Shown: positions 20,324-29,162 of the stretch, piece by piece
How positions within the stretch are numbered: the stretch's first letter is position 1
How the letters are laid out: each line of letters opens with the position of its first letter
NCBI GenBank assembly: GCA_002424045.1
Contig: DIPH01000044.1
Coordinates: forward strand, 42,631-106,630
Length of the DNA: 64,000 nucleotides
From: Firmicutes bacterium UBA5493
GTDB taxonomy: Bacteria > Bacillota > Limnochordia > Darwinibacteriales > Darwinibacteriaceae
Direction of reading: 5' to 3'
The notes under the pieces: model-generated
Told to the model about the DNA's origin: nothing
The model's input: only the letters and a program-made list of their open reading frames with translations
Database searches by the model: none
Made by a program: the position numbers and the translations under genes

Positions 20324-21436
20324 TTATCTATAAACCCGTTCGATGCGGCTGCTGAGCATGGAAGTAATTTCGTAGTTGATGGTTCCCAAAATCTTGGCCC
20401 AGTGGTGGGCATGGATCTCGTGTGTTCCGTCGGTTCCAAGCAAAATGACCTCATCACCAATGGACGCTGGCAAATCTCCCACATCAACTAAGGTGTGATC
20501 CATGGTGATATTTCCCACCATGGGACACAAGGTTCCCTTGATCAAGACCTGTCCCCGATTGCTGAGCCCCCTAGACAAGCCATCTGCATAACCAATGGGC
20601 AGAACCGCAAGGGATGTCTCTTTTTCTGTCACATAGGTACTGTCATAACTCACCGCGCTGCCAGCCGGCACCCTTTTTACAAAGGCAACTTTCGTTTTCA
20701 AGCTCAAGGCAGGCTTAAGGTGCAGCGGCCTGCGAGCATCTGGGTACATGCCATATATGCCAAGGCCCACCCTGACTAAGTCCAAATGGGACTCAGGGAA
20801 GAACAGCGTAGCGGCTGTGTTCGCCGCGTGGACATAGGGAATGGAAATTCCCCTTGCCCTAAGGTCATCTCGAACAGCTTGAAACCTCTCCCACTGCCAC
20901 CTAGTGTAGATGAGATCTTCCTGATCAGCCTGGGCGAAGTGGGTGAAAACACCGTGTATTTCTAATCCTGGGAGCCCTCTTACAAGCTCTACCAGATTAC
21001 CAAAATCCTTAGGTAAAAGACCCAAACGTCCCATACCTGTATCCACTTTAATGTGGACTTTGGCCGACTTTTGCTGGGCAACGGCAGCCTGGGACAAAAG
21101 CCTCGCTATATGGGGTTCGAAGACCGTAACCCCTAGATCTGCCGCTACACATATATCTAACTCATCGGCCCCCACAGCTCCTAAGACAAGAATGGGCGCG
21201 GTAATTCCGCCCCGACGAAGCCTCACAGCTTCTTCTGGGAGTGCCACCGCTAACCAGTTGGTCCCATTGGCGATCATTGTATACGCTGTTTCTAAAGCAC
21301 CGTGGCCATAAGCATTTGCCTTAACAACGGCCATAAGCTCACAGTGGGGCCCTAAAAAATCGCGAAATTGCCTGACATTATAAGCAATCGCATCTAAACT
21401 GACTTCTGCCCAAACAGACCTAGTAAGCTTACTCAT
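20324..21436 (-). CDS. alr: Alanine racemase
   Basis: PLP enzyme interconverting L- and D-alanine for peptidoglycan. The 370 residues show the PLP Lys in AVVKANAYGHGA (about 36-47), the GMGRLGL signature (about 134-140), the C-terminal catalytic Tyr region with AVSYDSTYV and the late LPIGYADGLSRGLSN. The normal length and all key residues are present. The ATG overlaps the nnr stop as ATGA, so the two are probably coupled. Confidence 0.97.
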   Translation of the reverse strand: MSKLTRSVWAEVSLDAIAYNVRQFRDFLGPHCELMAVVKANAYGHGALETAYTMIANGTNWLAVALPEEAVRLRRGGITAPILVLGAVGADELDICVAADLGVTVFEPHIARLLSQAAVAQQKSAKVHIKVDTGMGRLGLLPKDFGNLVELVRGLPGLEIHGVFTHFAQADQEDLIYTRWQWERFQAVRDDLRARGISIPYVHAANTAATLFFPESHLDLVRVGLGIYGMYPDARRPLHLKPALSLKTKVAFVKRVPAGSAVSYDSTYVTEKETSLAVLPIGYADGLSRGLSNRGQVLIKGTLCPMVGNITMDHTLVDVGDLPASIGDEVILLGTDGTHEIHAHHWAKILGTINYEITSMLSSRIERVYR

Positions 21437-22947
21437 GACAGAATCTCCTGGACTGTTTGGAGAATGTCACTGGCCTTTAGTCCACGCTGACCCTTTAGTC
21501 CGGCCACATCCCCAGCCTTTCCGTGGACATAAACTCCCAAGGCACTAGCCTTAAGCGGATCTAAGCCCTGACTGAGCAAGGCTGCAATTAGTCCAGTTAA
21601 AACATCTCCACTCCCTGCTGTGGCCATTCCAGAATTTCCCGAACTGTTGATATAGGTGTTTTCCGCGCCAGCAACAATGGTGGGAGCACCTTTTAAAACC
21701 ACCACCACATTCCATGCTTTAGCAAACTCCTGGGAGACTTCCAAGCGACTAGCATTTACCGCCTGTGCGTCACTCGATATGAGCCGGGCCATTTCCCCAG
21801 GATGTGGAGTTACAATCCACCGCCTTCGCCTATCTTCAGATACGCTCTTCAAGAAGTCTGCATCTAGAGCAAGAAGTGCATCTGCATCGATGACACATGG
21901 GCCCTCCCACTTACGCAAAAGTTCCTGCACCACCTGGATAACCTCTGGTAGCCTAGTCAAACCAGGTCCGATGGCAAGTACATCCTTATCCTCCATGAGC
22001 TCAAGAAGCTCTTGTAAGCTTGGCACACCAATCGTACCCCGTTCCGTTTCCCCTAGAGGCGCAAGGATAACTTCATCGGGAGTGAAACGGTCAGAAATAC
22101 TCGCCGGCACAGCTAAGGTTACCATGCCTCCACCGCCCCGCAAGACTGCCTGGGCACTGAGAAAAGCTGCTCCGGCATACGTCTTCGATCCAGCCACAAC
22201 CAGAGTATGCCCAAAGGAACCCTTGTGACTCCAGGGTTCGCGATCAGGTAACCAGCTCAAGTTGTGGTCACCAAGAAGAAAGCGGGTGCCTTCATTCGTC
22301 AGAGGAAAACCCAAATCCACGACCACATTACGACCAGCATAGGCTTGACCTGGATAAAGTACACAACCGACTTTAAGAAATCCAAGATTAATGGTCAAGT
22401 CCGCTTGCATTGCTGTGGTGCGCACTTCGCCACTTGTGGCATTCACTCCAGTTGGGCAGTCGATGGCCACGAGGGGGCACCTAATCTCGTTAACCACCGA
22501 TACCAGAGATTCCAGTTCAGAATCGAGTCCGCCAGAAAACCCTGTACCAAAAATCGCGTCTATGATCAAGTCAGCCAACCCAAGGCTGAACTTGAGTTTT
22601 CCCATCTGCCCAGCCTCAACCGTGGAAAAGTCCACTCCCAGTTTGCGTAAGATCTTAAGGTTCGTGCTATTGTCCTTGGAAAGTTTTTGCTGATTACCAA
22701 CAAGGTAGACCTTGATGCGAGCACCGAGTGCCAAGAGCTGTCTCGCGACCACAAGGCCATCTCCTCCGTTATTGCCCGTACCTGCGAGAATATGAATACG
22801 TTTACCATGCATAGACCCGTACTCTGTTTTCAACACTTCTACAACACGGCTTCCTGCGTTTTCCATCACCAACAAAGAAGGAAGCCCTAGTTTGGCAAAG
22901 GCCTCTTTTTCTATGGACTGCATTTCAGCACCGGTCACAACCTGCAT
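21433..22947 (-). CDS. nnr: Bifunctional NAD(P)H-hydrate epimerase/dehydratase
   Basis: Repairs hydrated NAD(P)H. Residues 1-215 are the YjeF_N epimerase domain (MENAGSRVVEVL, LAGTGNNGGDGLVVARQL, the Asp in FGTGFSGGLD and VAIDCPTGVNATSGEV); residues 225-504 are the ADP/ATP-dependent dehydratase (HKGSFGHTLVVAGSKTYAGA, DADALLALD, PHPGEMARL, GNSGMATAGSGDVLTG). The 504-aa fused form is typical of bacteria. ATG 22947 sits seven bases behind GGAGG. It is next to acpS (2-base gap) as often seen in Bacillota, and runs into alr. Confidence 0.96.
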   Translation of the reverse strand: MQVVTGAEMQSIEKEAFAKLGLPSLLVMENAGSRVVEVLKTEYGSMHGKRIHILAGTGNNGGDGLVVARQLLALGARIKVYLVGNQQKLSKDNSTNLKILRKLGVDFSTVEAGQMGKLKFSLGLADLIIDAIFGTGFSGGLDSELESLVSVVNEIRCPLVAIDCPTGVNATSGEVRTTAMQADLTINLGFLKVGCVLYPGQAYAGRNVVVDLGFPLTNEGTRFLLGDHNLSWLPDREPWSHKGSFGHTLVVAGSKTYAGAAFLSAQAVLRGGGGMVTLAVPASISDRFTPDEVILAPLGETERGTIGVPSLQELLELMEDKDVLAIGPGLTRLPEVIQVVQELLRKWEGPCVIDADALLALDADFLKSVSEDRRRRWIVTPHPGEMARLISSDAQAVNASRLEVSQEFAKAWNVVVVLKGAPTIVAGAENTYINSSGNSGMATAGSGDVLTGLIAALLSQGLDPLKASALGVYVHGKAGDVAGLKGQRGLKASDILQTVQEILS

Positions 22948-22949
22948 CA

Positions 22950-23324
22950 CTATTCCTCCCCAAGGGCAATGACATACGCCATAGCCAGTTCTTTGGTATG
23001 TGACAAGCTCAATACAAATCGGGTAATTCCAAGGTCAGCGGCTACGTCTAGGGCTGGTTGCAAAAGACGAACCTGGGGCTGTCCCACGGAATTTGTGAAG
23101 ATTTCGATGGATCCAAAAGGAACCCCCTGCCGGAAGCCTAGGCCCACCGCTTTCATCACCGCCTCCTTAGCGGCAAAACGAGCTGCCCAGGATTGGGTCC
23201 TCCGACTCTTCAAATCATCCCTTTCGTACTCGGTGTAAATCGTCTCCCGAAAACTCCTACGCTTCAATGCCTTTTCTATACGAGCGATTTCTACCAAGTC
23301 AACTCCACAGCCTTTAACTGACAC
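22950..23324 (-). CDS. acpS: Holo-[acyl-carrier-protein] synthase
   Basis: Transfers phosphopantetheine from CoA to acyl carrier protein. The 124-residue protein has the Mg-binding Asp in GVDLVEIARIEKA near the N terminus, and WAARFAAKEAVMKAVGLG (about 47-64) with the second metal-binding Glu, followed by SLSHTKELAMAYVIA. GTG 23324 is chosen (AGGGTGG five bases upstream); GTG 23333 is possible. It overlaps the end of glmM by 11 bases. Confidence 0.94.
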   Translation of the reverse strand: MSVKGCGVDLVEIARIEKALKRRSFRETIYTEYERDDLKSRRTQSWAARFAAKEAVMKAVGLGFRQGVPFGSIEIFTNSVGQPQVRLLQPALDVAADLGITRFVLSLSHTKELAMAYVIALGEE

Positions 23325-24660
23325 GACTACCACCCTGTTCTTCCCTGATCGTCTGCACTACCCGTTGGATACAAGATTGCAGCACAGTTGCATCGGGATG
23401 TTCTCCCAAGACACGAATCATGGGCTCTGTCCCGGAGGCCCGCACAAAAAGTCGACCCATGGGCCCGAGTTCCTGTTCAGCCTGGCTGATGACCCCTTGA
23501 ATCCGCTGGTTGTCTTGCCAACCTTCTTTCTTCTCCACCGTGATATTGACCAAGCTTTGGGGGAAAACCACCATATCTTCTGCGAGGCTTGCGAGGGTTT
23601 GTCCTTGAATCCGCCTCATCTCCAAGAGTTTTAAAGCAGATAAGATACCATCACCCGTTGTGGAGTTCTCCAAAAAGATGATATGTCCAGATTGCTCCCC
23701 TCCCAAAATACAACCCATGCTCTGCATACTCTCCAGTACGAAGCGGTCTCCTGGTTTGGCATAGATCACATCTCCTCCTCGATCTACAAAGGCTTGGCGT
23801 AGCCCCCCATTGGAATAGGCTGTAGCAATGACTTTGTGGCCGGGCAGGCGATCGTGGCGGAGTAAGTGTAGACCGATAATTGCTAGAATCTGGTCGCCAT
23901 TGAGTAGATCGCCCCGTTCATCAACGGCTAAAATCCGATCGCCGTCACCATCAAAAGCAAACCCTAAGTCGCAACTGGCCCCTTTTGTGAGGTTCTGGAT
24001 TTTTTCAGGAAAGGTAGAACCGCAGAAATGATTGATATTAACGCCATTAGGCTGATCATAGAAAGACTTGACCTCAGCACCCAAATCCCTGAGAATCCTG
24101 GCAGCAATGGACGAAGTAGCCCCATTGGCACAGTCAATGGCCAAGCGAAGGCCGTGAAGATCAACAGGGACCTGTTCTTTTAGGTCCTGCACATAAAGCT
24201 CCACCGCTTCATGCTTGGTAATGACCTTCCCCACATCGCCTCCGATAGGTCTTAGGACATCATCTTCCTCTATGAGTTCTTCAATTCTTCCCTCCAAATG
24301 TTCGGAGAGCTTAAACCCATCGGAGCCAAAGACCTTGATTCCATTATCCTGAAGAGGGTTGTGGGAAGCGGAGATCATAATCCCAGCAGAACAACCAAGC
24401 TCCTTTGTCAAATAAGCTACCGCGGGGGTTGGCACTACGCCTACCAAAATGACATCAAGTCCACTGGAAGCAATCCCAGCCCCTAAAGCTCCTTCTAGCA
24501 TCTGACCGGAGAGGCGAGGGTCCCGTCCAATCAGAATGGGACTTTTGCCCTCGTTACCCAGCACTAGAGCTGTAGCCCGCCCTACTCTCAAAGCCAATTC
24601 GGCTGTGAGCTCGCGATTTGCTACACCACGTATACCATCTGTTCCGAAAAACTTCAGCAC
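23314..24660 (-). CDS. glmM: Phosphoglucosamine mutase
   Basis: Interconverts glucosamine 6- and 1-phosphate for UDP-GlcNAc synthesis. The 448-aa phosphohexomutase has FFGTDGIRGVAN at the start, the catalytic phosphoserine in ISASHNP (Ser near 99), metal-binding FDGDGDR near 240, sugar-binding GGEQSGHI near 324, and the phosphate-binding RASGTEPMIR near 412. GTG 24660 has GGAGG eight bases upstream. It follows cdaR by three bases: cdaA-cdaR-glmM is the standard order in Bacillota, and GlmM can inhibit CdaA (known of the family). Confidence 0.97.
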   Translation of the reverse strand: MLKFFGTDGIRGVANRELTAELALRVGRATALVLGNEGKSPILIGRDPRLSGQMLEGALGAGIASSGLDVILVGVVPTPAVAYLTKELGCSAGIMISASHNPLQDNGIKVFGSDGFKLSEHLEGRIEELIEEDDVLRPIGGDVGKVITKHEAVELYVQDLKEQVPVDLHGLRLAIDCANGATSSIAARILRDLGAEVKSFYDQPNGVNINHFCGSTFPEKIQNLTKGASCDLGFAFDGDGDRILAVDERGDLLNGDQILAIIGLHLLRHDRLPGHKVIATAYSNGGLRQAFVDRGGDVIYAKPGDRFVLESMQSMGCILGGEQSGHIIFLENSTTGDGILSALKLLEMRRIQGQTLASLAEDMVVFPQSLVNITVEKKEGWQDNQRIQGVISQAEQELGPMGRLFVRASGTEPMIRVLGEHPDATVLQSCIQRVVQTIREEQGGSRVS

Positions 24661-24663
24661 ACA

Positions 24664-25335
24664 CTATTCCTCCCCATTGTCTACGACTTCAATAACCCGG
24701 ATCTCCGGAGGGTCAATGTCCAACCCATCTAGGCTACGACCCTGAGCATCTAAAGCCAGCACCGGAAACGACGTTTCTAAATTCAGCTCAGGATCAATGC
24801 CTAGATAAGCCACCACATGATCCACTCTCTCTAGTATACTGCGGGGACCCCTAACGGTGATTACCGCAGGTGAAGGCCTGATTTCCATCATCATACGATT
24901 GCGGTCAATACCCAAAAAGACCAGGGTAACCGGGAATGCAGCCTCAGCAACATCTTCAGTATAAACACTCACCCACTGGGGGGTGACACTGACAACACTG
25001 ATTCCCAAAGGGCCATCAACTTCAACACTATACGTTTCAGTACCTTGCACAGCACCAGCTAGATCGATGGAGGCAGAAACAGAACTCTCCCCCCGATTCA
25101 CAAGAGGTGATAATCCTCTAATTCTCACTCTTACGCTTTCTGGTGGATCGACCAAGACCAAATCGGCGGGTATGTTCTGCACCTGCACCCCTAGGGTGAT
25201 CGTCCGCTCCGTTTCACCAAGGGTGCCATCACCAGTGGCCAAAAGCCAAAAGATAATGGCTAAAGCTAAGGAAAAGAGGCGCCAATACACCTCTGGTTTC
25301 GTTAGGAAGGACCAAAGTTTGCTGATCCGGCTCAT
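24664..25335 (-). CDS. cdaR: CdaR (YbbR-domain regulator of CdaA)
   Basis: Membrane-anchored partner of the diadenylate cyclase CdaA. A transmembrane helix lies near 20-42 (FSLALAIIFWLLAT); the extracellular part shows YbbR-type beta repeats with the pattern PESVRVRIRGLSPLVN, PQWVSVYTEDV and ITVRGPRSILERVDHVVA. At 223 aa it has two or so YbbR repeats, fewer than the Bacillus protein (483 aa). ATG 25335 overlaps the cdaA stop in ATGA and has GAGGGGGA upstream. Confidence 0.9.
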   Translation of the reverse strand: MSRISKLWSFLTKPEVYWRLFSLALAIIFWLLATGDGTLGETERTITLGVQVQNIPADLVLVDPPESVRVRIRGLSPLVNRGESSVSASIDLAGAVQGTETYSVEVDGPLGISVVSVTPQWVSVYTEDVAEAAFPVTLVFLGIDRNRMMMEIRPSPAVITVRGPRSILERVDHVVAYLGIDPELNLETSFPVLALDAQGRSLDGLDIDPPEIRVIEVVDNGEE

Positions 25336-26087
25336 AACGGTTCTCCCCCTCGCCAATAAAACTTCAGTTGTTCCTTGAGTCTCGCCTCCGTCAAGTATCT
25401 ACGGAGGTTGCCTCCAACGGCAAGAGAAATTGTGCCCGTCTCTTCCGAAACTACAATGATCACTGCGTCTGTTTGTTCAGACATACCTACAGCCGCCCTG
25501 TGCCTTGTACCTAAACCTCCTCTTAACTGGCTATCTGTGAGGGGTAAGACGCAGCCAGCACTGGCAATACGACCGCCTGAAATAATGACGGCACCGTCAT
25601 GGAGGGGACTATTGGGCTCAAAGATGTTCAGCAACAGCTCGGTACTAATTAAGGCATCAAGTCTAATGCCTGTTTCTAGGAACTCATGTAAACCTACTTG
25701 ACGATGGAGGACAATTAGAGCACCCGTTTTCTTTGCACTCAGTTGACCACATGCCTCGATTACAGCGTCCAGGTCAAACGCCTGCTGGCCCACGCCGCGA
25801 CCGGCCATCCAACCAAAGAGCTGGCCACGGCCTAGCTGTTCTAGACCCCGTCTTAGCTCAGGATAAAAGACAACGGGCAGAGCAACCAAGAACAAAGTTG
25901 TGGCCTGATCGAGAAGCCAACTCACCGTACGCAAACTCAAGGCCCGGGCTACTACACTGCTAGAGAAAACGATGGCCAGTCCTTTGACCAATGTGGTGGC
26001 CCTTGTCCCCTGAATGGAGTAAATCACACGATAAACCACATAAGCCACAATGAGAATGTCAATGGCATCTCGAAGTGTGAAAAGCAC
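25332..26087 (-). CDS. cdaA: Diadenylate cyclase CdaA
   Basis: Makes cyclic di-AMP from two ATP; c-di-AMP controls potassium and osmotic balance and cell-wall homeostasis. The 251-aa protein has three N-terminal membrane helices (about 8-24, 35-52 and 60-80) and the DAC domain with both catalytic motifs, LHDGAVII and GTRHRAAVG. GTG 26087 has AAGGGGG eight bases before it. The first gene of cdaA-cdaR-glmM; the aminotransferase gene ends 27 bases upstream. Confidence 0.97.
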   Translation of the reverse strand: MLFTLRDAIDILIVAYVVYRVIYSIQGTRATTLVKGLAIVFSSSVVARALSLRTVSWLLDQATTLFLVALPVVFYPELRRGLEQLGRGQLFGWMAGRGVGQQAFDLDAVIEACGQLSAKKTGALIVLHRQVGLHEFLETGIRLDALISTELLLNIFEPNSPLHDGAVIISGGRIASAGCVLPLTDSQLRGGLGTRHRAAVGMSEQTDAVIIVVSEETGTISLAVGGNLRRYLTEARLKEQLKFYWRGGEPL

Positions 26088-26114
26088 CGAGAGTTCCCCC
26101 TTAGAATCTCTTTC

Positions 26115-27233
26115 TTAGGCATCCATGACCAGTTCTGCCGCTTGGGTTGCCTGGCCATATCTTTTCATATCAACTTCTAAAACCGCTAAAGCAGCTAGGA
26201 CATCTAGGGGGGTGGCATAACCCATATGGCCTACCCTAAAGATATTGTTGGCATGGGCACCCTGCCCACCGGCAAACTCTACTCCGTATCGTTCCCTAAT
26301 GCGAGCCCTAAAGCCATCGGCATTCGGGTACTTAATCGCTGTCACAGTAGGAGAGGCATCCTCATCTTTAACGAGGAGTTCTAAACCAACGGCCCGAGCA
26401 CCCGCCCGCATCATATCTCTCATAAGAATGTGACGAGCATAGACGTTCTCAAGGCCCTCGGCCTCTATCATATTTAATGCTTCCTCAAGTGCAAAGACAT
26501 TATGAATGTTTGGCGTAAAGGGAGTTTCTGACTTCTCCATATATCTATCGTAGAGACGTAAATCCATGTAATAGCGACTTGCTTGGCACTTGGCGGAGTA
26601 CTCTCTCGCCTTCGGCGAAAAGGCCACAAAGGCAGTTCCAGGAGGTGTCATAAGACATTTTTGTGAAGCACTCACCACTACATCTAAGCCCCAAGCATCC
26701 ATTTCACAAGGCGTTCCACCTAAAGCGCTTACGGCATCCACCACCAGTAAGGCACTATGGTTACCCCGGGCTTTAGAAACGGACTCCACATCATTGAGAA
26801 CAGCCGTGGACGATTCATTTTGCACCATAAAAATAAGTTCAATTTCAGGATGTTCCTTTACGTATTCACTAACCTTCCCGGGGTCAACTCCCCCATCCCA
26901 GGCGAACTGCAGCACATGCATGCTTGCTCCATAAGCCTTACACAGCTCAGCCCAGCGATTGCCAAAAAATCCTCCTACAAGGCACAAAACTGGTGTTCCA
27001 GGGGAAACCAGGTTACTTACAGCCACTTCCATCCCTGCCGTTCCCGATCCGGTAACCATGTGGATCTGATTCTTGGTTCCAAAAAGTGGCGCAAGTCGTG
27101 CTAAGACAGCTGGATAATGCTCCTTAAAGTATGCTCCCCTATGATTGATCATAGGCTTGGCCATCTGTAAAGATACTTCGTTTGGTACTGGCACCGGTCC
27201 GGGGATGCGCAGCACAGGTTTATAACGGTACAT
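26115..27233 (-). CDS. Class V aminotransferase, serine-pyruvate/alanine-glyoxylate type
   Basis: PLP aminotransferase of 372 aa. It begins IPGPVPVPNEVSLQMAKP, has the HMVTGSGTAGMEVAVSNLV segment, the cofactor Asp in VVDAVSALGG and the PLP Lys in VVVSASQKCLMTPPG (near 193). The C terminus has RVGHMGYATPLDVLAAL, the family ending. Substrate (serine, alanine, aspartate or glyoxylate) cannot be decided; serA is not beside it. ATG 27233 has AGGAGG eight bases upstream; the open frame further upstream has no site. Confidence 0.9.
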   Translation of the reverse strand: MYRYKPVLRIPGPVPVPNEVSLQMAKPMINHRGAYFKEHYPAVLARLAPLFGTKNQIHMVTGSGTAGMEVAVSNLVSPGTPVLCLVGGFFGNRWAELCKAYGASMHVLQFAWDGGVDPGKVSEYVKEHPEIELIFMVQNESSTAVLNDVESVSKARGNHSALLVVDAVSALGGTPCEMDAWGLDVVVSASQKCLMTPPGTAFVAFSPKAREYSAKCQASRYYMDLRLYDRYMEKSETPFTPNIHNVFALEEALNMIEAEGLENVYARHILMRDMMRAGARAVGLELLVKDEDASPTVTAIKYPNADGFRARIRERYGVEFAGGQGAHANNIFRVGHMGYATPLDVLAALAVLEVDMKRYGQATQAAELVMDA

Positions 27234-27325
27234 TTTTGAATCCTCCTGTCTGTAATAGAAAAAACCATTCCCTGGAGAAGGCATCTCACTGCCGCTTCAC
27301 TAGGGAAGGTGTATTTCTAACGTAA

Positions 27326-27739
27326 CTAAACTAAACGCTGCAGACGTTTTGCGATAGAAACCGCTTCTTGTTCTCCGCCGATCGTGCCGAAGTCTTCCAC
27401 AATTACACCCTGGCGCTCCATATGACCCATGAGCACACGCAGTGCTTTGGCTGAGCCAAGTATCCCTGGCCTTACAAATGCTCCCCCTTTCTTGCCTTCT
27501 AAGCGCATGACCTTTTTGAGGAGACTATCCATCTCCACGGGGAGTTGAGGTTTCCACCAACCCGTATATCCTGTAACAACACATACCAGACCATAGGGTG
27601 CTGCACTAACGGGCGAACCGGCAGCTACCTCAGGAGAGACAAGATCCACCTTGACCCCACCTTGCTCTAATGCCCCCTGTAGCGCTACGACAGACTTTTG
27701 AATTTTTCCATCGTCTGCATGTAGAATTAAAACACGCAC
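27326..27739 (-). CDS. Small protein, possibly flavodoxin-like fold
   Basis: Unrecognised 137-aa soluble protein. The alternating pattern (MRVLILHAD, an amphipathic helix, VKVDLVSPE, LVCVVTGYTGWWKPQLPVEM, KKGGAFVRPG, then a helix and VIVEDFGTIGGEQEA) suggests an alpha/beta fold like flavodoxin, but the T/S-x-T/G-N-T phosphate loop is absent, so FMN binding is doubtful. GTG 27739 has GGGGG eight bases upstream. It lies between cwlD and the aminotransferase. Confidence 0.7.
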   Translation of the reverse strand: MRVLILHADDGKIQKSVVALQGALEQGGVKVDLVSPEVAAGSPVSAAPYGLVCVVTGYTGWWKPQLPVEMDSLLKKVMRLEGKKGGAFVRPGILGSAKALRVLMGHMERQGVIVEDFGTIGGEQEAVSIAKRLQRLV

Positions 27740-27807
27740 ATTCTTTGCCCCCTATCTCATTGTATCGAATCTCTTGCTTATTTCTCTAAGCAAGAGCTAA
27801 ATCCTGT

Positions 27808-28521
27808 TTACTCACGGTAATAACGAAGTATACCGGAGAAGATGGCGGCGGCCACTTGCTTTTGATAGCTCTCTTGGCTGAGAAGCTGAGCCTCACGGGG
27901 ATTCGATAAGAACCCCACCTCAACCATTGCCGCAGGCATGGTTGTATCGCGCAGGACGCGAAAATCCCCCGGTCTGGCCAGGCGATTATTGGGTCCGAGA
28001 TACCTCACTAGTTCGGTCTGCAAAGTCCTGGCCAGGTGCTGACTTTCTGCGCTTCCTTCATAATAGAAAGTCTGGGCACCTGACCATCTCGGCGAAGGAA
28101 AGTAGTTGGCATGAATGGAGATATAAAGGTCTGCGTTAGCCTCTTTGGCAATCAACACTCTCTTACTTAAGTCCTGACGTTTACGATTCAGCAAATTGGT
28201 TTCACTAGAATCGGCTAAGTCATAATCACCGTGACGCACCATGACCACATAGACTGCTGCCCTCTTTAGTAAATATTCCAACTCCTTGGCAATTTGCAGG
28301 GTTATTTCTTTTTCTATGGCACCGGCGGCGCTCACCGCCCCAGGATCAACTCCGCCATGGCCTGCATCAATGACAATTGTCCTTCCAGAGATTCCCCGAT
28401 GGGCATTTCCACCTGCCACCGGGAGGAGAGCTATCCCATTTGTCCCCAGAAAAACACCCAGAGTCAGGCAACCTAAAGCCCACCACAGAACTTGCCTTCC
28501 GCTGAAAAACCAGACCCGCAT
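27808..28521 (-). CDS. cwlD: N-acetylmuramoyl-L-alanine amidase, CwlD type
   Basis: Membrane-anchored Amidase_3 zinc enzyme (237 aa). In Bacillus and Clostridium CwlD with PdaA makes muramic-delta-lactam in the spore cortex for germination. A signal anchor lies at about 12-35; catalytic zinc ligands are visible in IVIDAGHGGVDPG (His), AIEKEIT (Glu) and SIHANYF (His), and the C-terminal Glu is in VEVGFLSNPREAQLL. Size and layout fit CwlD better than the first amidase. Its ribosome site GGAGGTG is buried in a hairpin with the end of the upstream gene. Presence suggests sporulation, inferred only. Confidence 0.88.
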   Translation of the reverse strand: MRVWFFSGRQVLWWALGCLTLGVFLGTNGIALLPVAGGNAHRGISGRTIVIDAGHGGVDPGAVSAAGAIEKEITLQIAKELEYLLKRAAVYVVMVRHGDYDLADSSETNLLNRKRQDLSKRVLIAKEANADLYISIHANYFPSPRWSGAQTFYYEGSAESQHLARTLQTELVRYLGPNNRLARPGDFRVLRDTTMPAAMVEVGFLSNPREAQLLSQESYQKQVAAAIFSGILRYYRE

Positions 28522-28529
28522 AAAAACAC

Positions 28530-28559
28530 CTCCACACCCAAAAGTATTCAGGTGTGGAG
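28530..28559 (-). promoter_or_regulatory. Hairpin hiding the cwlD ribosome-binding site
   Basis: Minus strand: CTCCACACC pairs perfectly (9 bp) with GGTGTGGAG, closing a 12-nt loop. The 3' arm contains the GGAG of the cwlD Shine-Dalgarno site; the stop codon TGA of the methyltransferase lies at the 5' end of the loop. Ribosomes finishing that gene would open the hairpin, coupling cwlD translation to it. Confidence 0.7.
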
Positions 28560-29162
28560 CGGTTTACAACACTTCAGAACACGAAATCCCGCCTTCTTTT
28601 CGATTGTATCGCAATGGCCTGCCAAATCCCGGAGGTGGGCTTCCAAACTCTTGGCTCCCTGTTTGGTGCGAATGACCACCATAAGACAACCCCCTGCCTT
28701 GAGGGCCTGGTATGCCTCAACCAACAGCGGATACACCACCGCCTTGCCGGTGCGAATTGGGGGATTCGAGAGTACCCAATCGAAGGATAGGTTCTCTGGC
28801 AGGGCCTTTATACCGTCGCCAACGAAAACCTGGGCATGTTGAATCCCGTTTTTGACTAAATTCCTTCTTGCCAGCTCACAAGCCCTCTCATTCACATCCA
28901 CCATGTAGACATGACCAGTGTGACCTACGAGGGTGGCCGCGACGATTCCAATGGGGCCATAACCCGAGCCAAGGTCCAAAACCGTTTCGCCAGGTTTTAA
29001 GGCAAGGGTATCGATCAAAATTTGAGTGCCTGTGTCCACCGCGTCCTTGGAAAAAACGCCCGCATCCGTCTGGAAGGAATACATTTTGCCCCGAAGTTCA
29101 GCGGTAAATTCACGATGTTCATGTTTTGCACTGGGCTTACCTGTGAAATAGTGGTCATTCAT
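28548..29162 (-). CDS. Class I SAM methyltransferase (RsmC-like)
   Basis: A 204-aa methyltransferase small-domain protein. Residues 10-45 (GKMYSFQTDAGVFSKDAVDTGT) and the SAM motif VLDLGSGYGPIGIVAA (about 62-77) match the RsmC/RlmG-type group; the N-P-P-[FYW]-like motif is SNPPIRTGK near 131. It probably modifies rRNA guanine N2 or is close to Bacillus YbxB; the substrate is not certain. ATG 29162 follows the TPR gene stop directly (TAG-ATG), suggesting coupling, and the gene's end is part of the cwlD hairpin. Confidence 0.88.
   Translation of the reverse strand: MNDHYFTGKPSAKHEHREFTAELRGKMYSFQTDAGVFSKDAVDTGTQILIDTLALKPGETVLDLGSGYGPIGIVAATLVGHTGHVYMVDVNERACELARRNLVKNGIQHAQVFVGDGIKALPENLSFDWVLSNPPIRTGKAVVYPLLVEAYQALKAGGCLMVVIRTKQGAKSLEAHLRDLAGHCDTIEKKAGFRVLKCCKPLHT

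Noticed and set aside
21656..22228. 190-codon open frame on the plus strand opposite nnr
   Set aside because: Lies entirely inside nnr, whose motifs are complete, and has no ribosome site or known motif. It is a mirror of codon bias on the opposite strand.
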